This document shows positions 58,842-64,000 of a stretch of 64,000 bases of DNA, one piece after another. Within the stretch, counting starts at the first letter, position 1. Each line of letters opens with the position of its first letter. The stretch comes from Candidatus Iainarchaeum sp. (GTDB taxonomy: Archaea > Iainarchaeota > Iainarchaeia > Iainarchaeales > GCA-2688035). The notes below the pieces were generated by a model, which saw only the letters and a program-made list of their open reading frames with translations, had not been told where the DNA came from and searched no databases. The stretch lies in the NCBI GenBank assembly GCA_017610205.1, contig JAFCCL010000006.1, positions 58,553 through 122,552 on the forward strand, written 5' to 3'. The position numbers and the translations under genes are program-made.

Positions 58842-60158
58842 TTGGTGAAAAATTTGGAACAGGAAAGGAAAACAGAGAAAAAGGAAACCGTGCAGAAAAG
58901 CACGGAAAATGTTGTTAAAAGCTCAAATGTCGAAGCTAAAAAGGCAGGTGTTAATACTGCTGAAAAAAGCAATGTTAAAGCAAAAGCAAAAAATGCAGAA
59001 AAGAAAAATTTCGTTGCCTTTTTTGAAAAAAACACTTGGCTTATTGCAGGAATTGCATGCATTGCAATTATTGCCTTACTAGTCGTGTCTATTGGAACTC
59101 CTGAAACTGCAAACGTTAACGATTTTCAGAACACAGGAAGCAATGCTGAAAGCGTTATCAAAATGATTATAGTTTCAAGCAACAGATGCGCAGGATGCGA
59201 AGAAGCCAATTCTTTTGAGGTTCTTTTTAGTGCAGAAGGAATAAGATACAATGTTCAAACAATTGAAGAAAGCACAATTGACGGCCAAAGCCTTATTCAG
59301 GCACTTGGAATAAAAAAGCTCCCTGCATATGTAATTGAAGAAGAGAGCATTGGAAGCGATGCAACAGTTACAACATCTGCCGGAGAATTTATACCACTTA
59401 AGAAACTGCTTCAAATTTACGTAGGACAGGGAAAGGGAACTTACAATGAAGGAATTTTTCAGTTTCCAGAAATGGACTTGGATGAGATTACCAGACCAAA
59501 GATTCTTTTAGAGGAACCATGCGGAAATGCAGAAAATATAAACATACAGCTTTTTGCCGACCCATACGATCCAAACAGCATTAGAAGAAGTATGGATGTT
59601 CAAAATTTTGTTGAAATTCTTAAAGGACTAGACGATGTAAATGTTTCATTTGGTTACAATTATTTACCAACCTACAGCAGGTTGCTTGAAACCTATTGGA
59701 TAAGTCAGTTTGGAGGAAGTCAAGAGGTTGTAAGGGAAAACATAGAGGGAGCTGCACGTTATTTGGTGTGTGCAAACAGGGAATTTGAACTTAAAAATTT
59801 TAACAAGCTGCAGCAGGAAATGTATGCTTTATACTGTGATTTGAATGCAGCGGAAATGCCACATTATGGTGCCGAACAGCTTTCAAAATGCATTGACAGT
59901 AACCATTTCAATTCATTTATTACAGCCGACGAGCTTAAGGAACTTGAAAGAAAGGCAATGCTTTACGACGGCATAAAACTCAGCCAATGCCTTTTTACTG
60001 TTGAAAACACAAGGTTTCCTGCAAGCATTGAACTTGCAAAAAAAGTAGGAATCATTAGAACTCCAACTGTTTTGATAAACTGCCAGTATGAAGTTCGCAT
60101 AGAACACATGGGTAAAGCAGTTTGCAGAATAAACAACAACCTGCCTGTTTGCAACTAG
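58842..60158 (+). CDS. Membrane-anchored thiol oxidoreductase, two thioredoxin-like domains
   Basis: 438 residues, TTG 58842 or GTG 58845 start. A charged cytoplasmic tail, one helix (WLIAGIACIAIIALLVV), domain 1 with the CxxC motif IIVSSNRCAGCEEANSFE, and domain 2, DsbA-like with cis-Pro TPTVLINC but an unusual CxxC (LLEEPCGN). Extra Cys occur in pairs, fitting disulfide exchange outside the cell. Confidence 0.7.
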   Translation: MVKNLEQERKTEKKETVQKSTENVVKSSNVEAKKAGVNTAEKSNVKAKAKNAEKKNFVAFFEKNTWLIAGIACIAIIALLVVSIGTPETANVNDFQNTGSNAESVIKMIIVSSNRCAGCEEANSFEVLFSAEGIRYNVQTIEESTIDGQSLIQALGIKKLPAYVIEEESIGSDATVTTSAGEFIPLKKLLQIYVGQGKGTYNEGIFQFPEMDLDEITRPKILLEEPCGNAENINIQLFADPYDPNSIRRSMDVQNFVEILKGLDDVNVSFGYNYLPTYSRLLETYWISQFGGSQEVVRENIEGAARYLVCANREFELKNFNKLQQEMYALYCDLNAAEMPHYGAEQLSKCIDSNHFNSFITADELKELERKAMLYDGIKLSQCLFTVENTRFPASIELAKKVGIIRTPTVLINCQYEVRIEHMGKAVCRINNNLPVCN

Positions 60159-60182
60159 GGTTTGAAAAGAAGGCGTTTTTGC

Positions 60183-60776
60183 ATGCCGACTGTTTTTTTT
60201 AAAGAAGCAAAACTTGTTGTTCTTTCAAATGTTTATTGCCCAAGTGAAGACAGCTTTCTTTTGGCAGAAAATGTTAAAGTAAAAATTAATGCAAGCATGT
60301 TGGATATTGGAACAGGTTCAGGAATTCAGGGAATAAATGCCGCAATGCAGGGTGCTGGAAAAATTATAAGCACAGATATTAATGAAAGAGCATTGCAAAA
60401 TGCAAAGAAAAATGCCAAGGCAATTGGGTTTGGCAAAAAAATTGAATTCAGAAAAGGAAGCCTTTTTGATTGTCTAAAAAAAGAAGAAACATTTGATGCA
60501 ATTGTGTTTAACCCGCCCTACGTTATTTCGGATGAAAAAAAATACGCCGACATTGACGGCGGAGTTAAGGGAAGAGAGGTTTTGGACAAATTTTTGAAAG
60601 GGTTTGCAACGCATTTGAAAAAAGAAGGAAAATGTTTTTTCCTGCAAAGCAGCCTAAATGGACAGCTTGAAACAGTTGAAATTTTGAAAAAACAAGGGTT
60701 TGAAGCAGAAATTTTATCAAGAAAAAGGCTATTTTTTGAAGAATTGCTTGTTTTTAGAACATTTAAAGCCCTCTGA
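60183..60776 (+). CDS. HemK/PrmC-like (Mtq2-type) methyltransferase
   Basis: 197 residues from ATG 60183 (MPTVFFKEAK). VYCPSEDSFLLAENV, SAM site MLDIGTGSGIQGI, and FNPPYVISDEKK, the NPPY motif that places a Gln or N6-adenine amide. The short archaeal form methylates the GGQ Gln of aRF1. Sets release efficiency. Confidence 0.88.
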   Translation: MPTVFFKEAKLVVLSNVYCPSEDSFLLAENVKVKINASMLDIGTGSGIQGINAAMQGAGKIISTDINERALQNAKKNAKAIGFGKKIEFRKGSLFDCLKKEETFDAIVFNPPYVISDEKKYADIDGGVKGREVLDKFLKGFATHLKKEGKCFFLQSSLNGQLETVEILKKQGFEAEILSRKRLFFEELLVFRTFKAL

Positions 60777-60812
60777 ATAGATTTTAATTTGTTTTCAGGC
60801 TTAGGTTATTGC

Positions 60813-61706
60813 ATGCCGTCAAATGTTTCCTTCGAATATGAAAACGCAGTGAGTGAATACCAGCAGGCTAATTCTCCAGAGGCAAAGCTTGCCGCCTTGA
60901 TTAAAATGAAGAGTGCTGCTCCAAGCCACAAAGGCGGAGAGAATTTAAGAAAAGACATCAGCAAAAAGATTTCGTTGTTAAAAAAAAGTATTGACAAGAA
61001 AAAAAAGATTGAGAAAAAAAAAGGAAGCAAAGAAAGCATTGCGGTTAGAAAAGAGGGACTTGGACAAATTGTTTTGGTTGGATTGCCAAATTCCGGAAAA
61101 AGCACTTTGCTGAATACGCTTACAGGAGTTGACACAAAAGTAGCACCATATCCTTTTACAACAAAAAAACCAGTTGTTGGAATGATGGATTATTTTGGAG
61201 GAAAGGTACAAATTGTTGAATTGCCTGCAATTGTTAAAGGAAGCAGCAGTGGAAAAGCAGACGGTCTACAGGTTCTTTCAATTGCAAGAAATTCAGACGC
61301 CATTATTTTGGTTGCTTTAGGAAAAGAACAGGAAAAAGCTGTTGCAGAAGAACTTTTAAAAAGTGGAATTTGTCTTGACAAAAAGCAGGATGGGAAAGAA
61401 TTTAAAAAAAGCCTTTCAATTAATGCATTTGAAAAACATGATTTGGAAAAATTAAGAGAAAAAATTTTCAGTCTGCTTGACAAAGTGCTTGTTTATACAA
61501 AAAAACCAGGAAGCAAAGCAGACTATGACTTGCCACTGGGACTGCCACTGCATTCAACTGTAAAAGATGTTGCAAGACAGTTGCACAAAGACTTTGAAAA
61601 AAAACTCAAATTTGCAAGAGTTTGGGGCAGTGCAAAATTCCCAGGGCAAAGGGTTTCAAAAGAATACAAGCTTAAAAACAAGGACATTGTTGAAATCTGT
61701 GCATAA
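60813..61706 (+). CDS. DRG/Obg-like GTPase with TGS domain
   Basis: 297 residues from ATG 60813. Basic helical N-terminus, G1 GLPNSGKSTLLNTLTG, altered G3 (VELPAI), no clear NKxD, and a C-terminal TGS domain (FARVWGSAKFPGQRVSKEYK). The weak G3/G4 suggests altered nucleotide use. DRG proteins act on ribosomes. Confidence 0.85.
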   Translation: MPSNVSFEYENAVSEYQQANSPEAKLAALIKMKSAAPSHKGGENLRKDISKKISLLKKSIDKKKKIEKKKGSKESIAVRKEGLGQIVLVGLPNSGKSTLLNTLTGVDTKVAPYPFTTKKPVVGMMDYFGGKVQIVELPAIVKGSSSGKADGLQVLSIARNSDAIILVALGKEQEKAVAEELLKSGICLDKKQDGKEFKKSLSINAFEKHDLEKLREKIFSLLDKVLVYTKKPGSKADYDLPLGLPLHSTVKDVARQLHKDFEKKLKFARVWGSAKFPGQRVSKEYKLKNKDIVEICA

Positions 61707-61763
61707 GAAAACAACAGCAATTTGTTCAGCAGATTTTTATTCAGCAGGATTTTCTTCAACAAC

Positions 61764-62654
61764 CTATTCTTCAACAGGCTTTTCTTCAACAGGCTTTTCA
61801 AGCTTTTTTGAAGAACCTGAATCCCTCATTCTTGAAATAACTGCAACTGCAATAAGGAGGATTATTATTCCGCCTATTAGGTAAAGAATTGTTTGCCTGT
61901 TTTGAATTTCAACAGCAAAATATTTTTCAATCACGTGAGTTCCTTTGGAATCTTCAAAAACCACCTGCATTAACAGAGGAATTTTTCCGCTTACTTCAGG
62001 GTTTGCCACAAATAAAAATTCTTTTGCTTTATAGCCTTCGCCTGGATCAAGCGATGTTACAGTAACAACGCCTGCATTGGTTTCAAGCCCTTTAAAAACA
62101 ATTAGTTCTGCTTTTATGTTTTGAATCGGTTCTGTTCCCGCATTTTTAAGAGAAAGGGAAACTGAGCCTTCGCCGCCTGTGTCAAGAGCTGTTTTTGAAA
62201 GACTGGCGTTTATTTCCAGAGGATTTTCTTCAACCAGTACATAGGTTGCGCTTAGATTTGTGTATTCACCTATTCCGTAATCAACGTAAACAAAAAGATT
62301 GTTTGTGCTAAACTCTGTTGGCTTAAGTGTTACAAGCAACGATTCTTTTTCATGGGGTTCTATTAATTCAATTGTGGTTGCAAACATTGTTTTTTCCAAA
62401 CCATGGTCAATTAGTTTAAGACTTTCACCAACCGAAATTTTGAGCATTATGTTGCTTACAGGAATTTCCGAATCATTAAAAACCTCAATTTCATACTGAC
62501 CTGTTTCATCAATATAAAGGGATAAAGCAGGAATTCCAGGCTCTTTTGGAGAAATGTTGGCTAAAAGACTTGCATTGGCTGTTGAAAAAAGCAAAATTAG
62601 TGCAAAAGCCAGCAAAATGCAATTCTTTCCGGGTATTTTATTCATTCCAATCAT
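61764..62654 (-). CDS. Exported beta-sandwich protein with C-terminal anchor
   Basis: 296 residues: signal peptide (CILLAFALILLFSTANA), two or three CARDB/DUF11-like domains (FNDSEIPVSNIMLKISV, SVSLSLKNAGTEPIQNI), one helix (ILYLIGGIIILLIAVAVI) and the tail EKPVEEKPVEE ending at TAG. Beyond the stop the same repeat goes on (VVEENPAE). Overlaps the upstream gene by 17 bp, so both are one operon. Confidence 0.65.
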   Translation of the reverse strand: MIGMNKIPGKNCILLAFALILLFSTANASLLANISPKEPGIPALSLYIDETGQYEIEVFNDSEIPVSNIMLKISVGESLKLIDHGLEKTMFATTIELIEPHEKESLLVTLKPTEFSTNNLFVYVDYGIGEYTNLSATYVLVEENPLEINASLSKTALDTGGEGSVSLSLKNAGTEPIQNIKAELIVFKGLETNAGVVTVTSLDPGEGYKAKEFLFVANPEVSGKIPLLMQVVFEDSKGTHVIEKYFAVEIQNRQTILYLIGGIIILLIAVAVISRMRDSGSSKKLEKPVEEKPVEE

Positions 62655-63987
62655 TTAATTCACCATCTTCTTTTTCCCCGGAAACAAGCCCTGAAATTTT
62701 TTCCCTGTTTTTCAAGGCATAGATAATTATTAGTGCAATTATTAATAAAACAACACCGGTAAAAAGCAAATCTGTATCAAAAGGCGGATCTGGCTCTTGG
62801 AGTCCGTCAGAATAAACTTTTAATGCATAATTTTTTGAACTTGAGGCATTGCTTTCAGATTGTTCAAAAGAACCTGCTTGATAAAATCCTTTTGCCTTGT
62901 CCCAGTCCTCTTTTGCATTTGTCAAATCCGCCTGATTATTCCACATGAAAAAATAGTCCTCGTTTAAGAGAAGTGTTATAAGCTGTTCAAGCGAAGCCTG
63001 TCCTGTTTTTTCCAAAATCTCAGAATCTGTTCCGTAAAGAGCCTGCATTGCATTGTTTCTTCGCTCCCTTGTTGAAAGGTCTGCTGAAAGGGCATCAACA
63101 TTTGATTGGGTGTTTATGAAAATTTGGTTAAGCCTTTCTTTTAAACTAACAAGAAAATTGGTTTTTGAATTGAATTTTTGGATGCTGTTTGGAAGATTAG
63201 CCAAAGCATTCAGGCCCTGCTTTGTTTCCAACGGCAAATCTGTCGATGCAATTGCCTGCCTCAATTCCTCAAGTTTTTCAAAATAAGAAGGCTGTTTTTC
63301 ATCAGGGTCGTGAATTAAAAGGATTTTCAATTCACTAATCATATCAAAGTCTTGGTCGATCATTTCTTTAAATTCTTTAAGTAAATTTGTGTCTGGATTA
63401 CTTTCAAATCTTGTTTGGAAAGAAGACGTTTCAAGCAACGAGTCACTTAGAGCATCAACAATGTCACGCATTTCGTCAAGCCTTAAGATTAACGAGTCTA
63501 TATCTTGCTGCAGATCCGGAAAATCTTTAAGTTCAGACTTAACCGTGATTAAATCAGTTTTTTCGTTTTTTAAATCAGCGTTGAGTTGCAAAAAATCGCT
63601 CACGCTTGCCGCGTCAAAAAGCCACAAGTTTAGATAAAGCAGTCTGGCTTGTTCAGCAACATCAGTCTTCAAATCAACATAATTCCATAGAAAGTAAGCT
63701 GTCTTAATCAGGTTGCGCCTTGCAATTATTGAATCAGGCAAGACAGGATTTGTTCTGTCAAGAATCGGAATGAAACTAGTAACGCTATCTCCATTGGGAA
63801 CCATTATAACCCAATAAGCTTTTCCAGAATCGATTATCTTTACAACTTGGAGAGTATCCAAAGATTCACTGCTGTAAAAGAAATTATTTTGCTTTGTTGC
63901 AAAATTTATGGCATCCTGTGCACTTATTGCAAAAGCCTGCGAACACAAAAAAAGCAAAGCTAATGCTATCAAAAACCTTTTGACCAT
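62638..63987 (-). CDS. Exported coiled-coil protein with C-terminal anchor
   Basis: 449 residues: signal peptide (FLIALALLFLCSQAFA), an N-terminal domain (40-115), a long coiled coil (125-330), a tetratricopeptide-like stretch near 350-400 and one helix (LLFTGVVLLIIALIIIYAL). First gene of a two-gene operon with 61764. Function unknown; its promoter lies beyond the window end. Confidence 0.6.
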   Translation of the reverse strand: MVKRFLIALALLFLCSQAFAISAQDAINFATKQNNFFYSSESLDTLQVVKIIDSGKAYWVIMVPNGDSVTSFIPILDRTNPVLPDSIIARRNLIKTAYFLWNYVDLKTDVAEQARLLYLNLWLFDAASVSDFLQLNADLKNEKTDLITVKSELKDFPDLQQDIDSLILRLDEMRDIVDALSDSLLETSSFQTRFESNPDTNLLKEFKEMIDQDFDMISELKILLIHDPDEKQPSYFEKLEELRQAIASTDLPLETKQGLNALANLPNSIQKFNSKTNFLVSLKERLNQIFINTQSNVDALSADLSTRERRNNAMQALYGTDSEILEKTGQASLEQLITLLLNEDYFFMWNNQADLTNAKEDWDKAKGFYQAGSFEQSESNASSSKNYALKVYSDGLQEPDPPFDTDLLFTGVVLLIIALIIIYALKNREKISGLVSGEKEDGELNDWNE

Positions 63988-64000
63988 TGAATAGTAATAA

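Overview
The window is AT-rich, gene-dense archaeal chromosome. Evidence: TBP, Alba, a group II thermosome, deoxyhypusine synthase, Sec61-beta, a class III (archaeal type IV) signal peptide, archaeal-style TATA boxes with short leaders, a GGPP-type prenyl synthase and a short Tgt. A complete bacterial-type sigma-70 protein is also present. Bacterial-like sigma factors have been reported in single-cell genomes of uncultivated archaea (Rinke et al. 2013, Diapherotrites/Nanoarchaeota). With the DPANN-like gene style this makes a DPANN archaeon, perhaps Diapherotrites, the best guess. Sequence alone does not settle the lineage. Many ORF-track starts are too long; starts here were chosen from Shine-Dalgarno sites (GGAGG, GGTGA), TATA spacing and the conserved domain start.

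Layout. 0-2 kb: type IV pilus/Tad membrane genes and a pilin. 2.3-4.8 kb: MNT/HEPN and HicAB toxin-antitoxin (TA) modules plus a permuted NlpC/P60-like hydrolase, ending at a C/D box sRNA gene. 4.9-8.8 kb: aspartokinase, VapBC, ABC-F ATPase. 8.9-18.7 kb: sugar genes (GH130, GH63-like, pyruvyltransferase, two glycosyltransferases) around a histone-fold gene, a sigma-70-like gene, a COG2112-type kinase and a KaiC-type ATPase. 18.7-20.9 kb: second TA island. 21-31 kb: core genes (thermosome, a GC-rich RNA candidate, tRNA-Ile(UAU), ileS, deoxyhypusine synthase, a membrane-fused SpeD, Sec61-beta). 30.7-38.5 kb: envelope proteins, Alba and a winged-helix regulator. 38.6-41.2 kb: HerA/DUF87 ATPase with an intein in its P-loop. 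42-52 kb: tRNAs, RelBE, HAM1, prenyl synthase, Tgt, two MscS proteins, SIMPL protein. 52-54.4 kb: TBP and a repeat-protein/membrane-regulator pair ending at a second C/D sRNA. 54.4-64 kb: RNase HII/HIII, rhomboid, a decayed restriction-transposase remnant, a thiol oxidoreductase, methyltransferase, GTPase and exported proteins.

The most unusual pattern is how accessory modules are bounded. Six islands lie between short direct repeats that differ from locus to locus. In three of them the repeat is a piece of a small RNA gene whose intact copy stands at one end: a C/D sRNA at 4699-4761, tRNA-Leu at 45074-45157, and a C/D sRNA at 54305-54369. This resembles integration at tRNA genes, extended here to C/D sRNA genes and building tandem arrays of very small TA cassettes. 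Second in interest is the sigma-70-like gene in a same-strand group with a kinase. Others are tRNA-Ile(UAU) directly behind a compact GC-rich RNA, the membrane-SpeD fusion with a 13-codon upstream ORF, and a helically phased TCATGA operator array.
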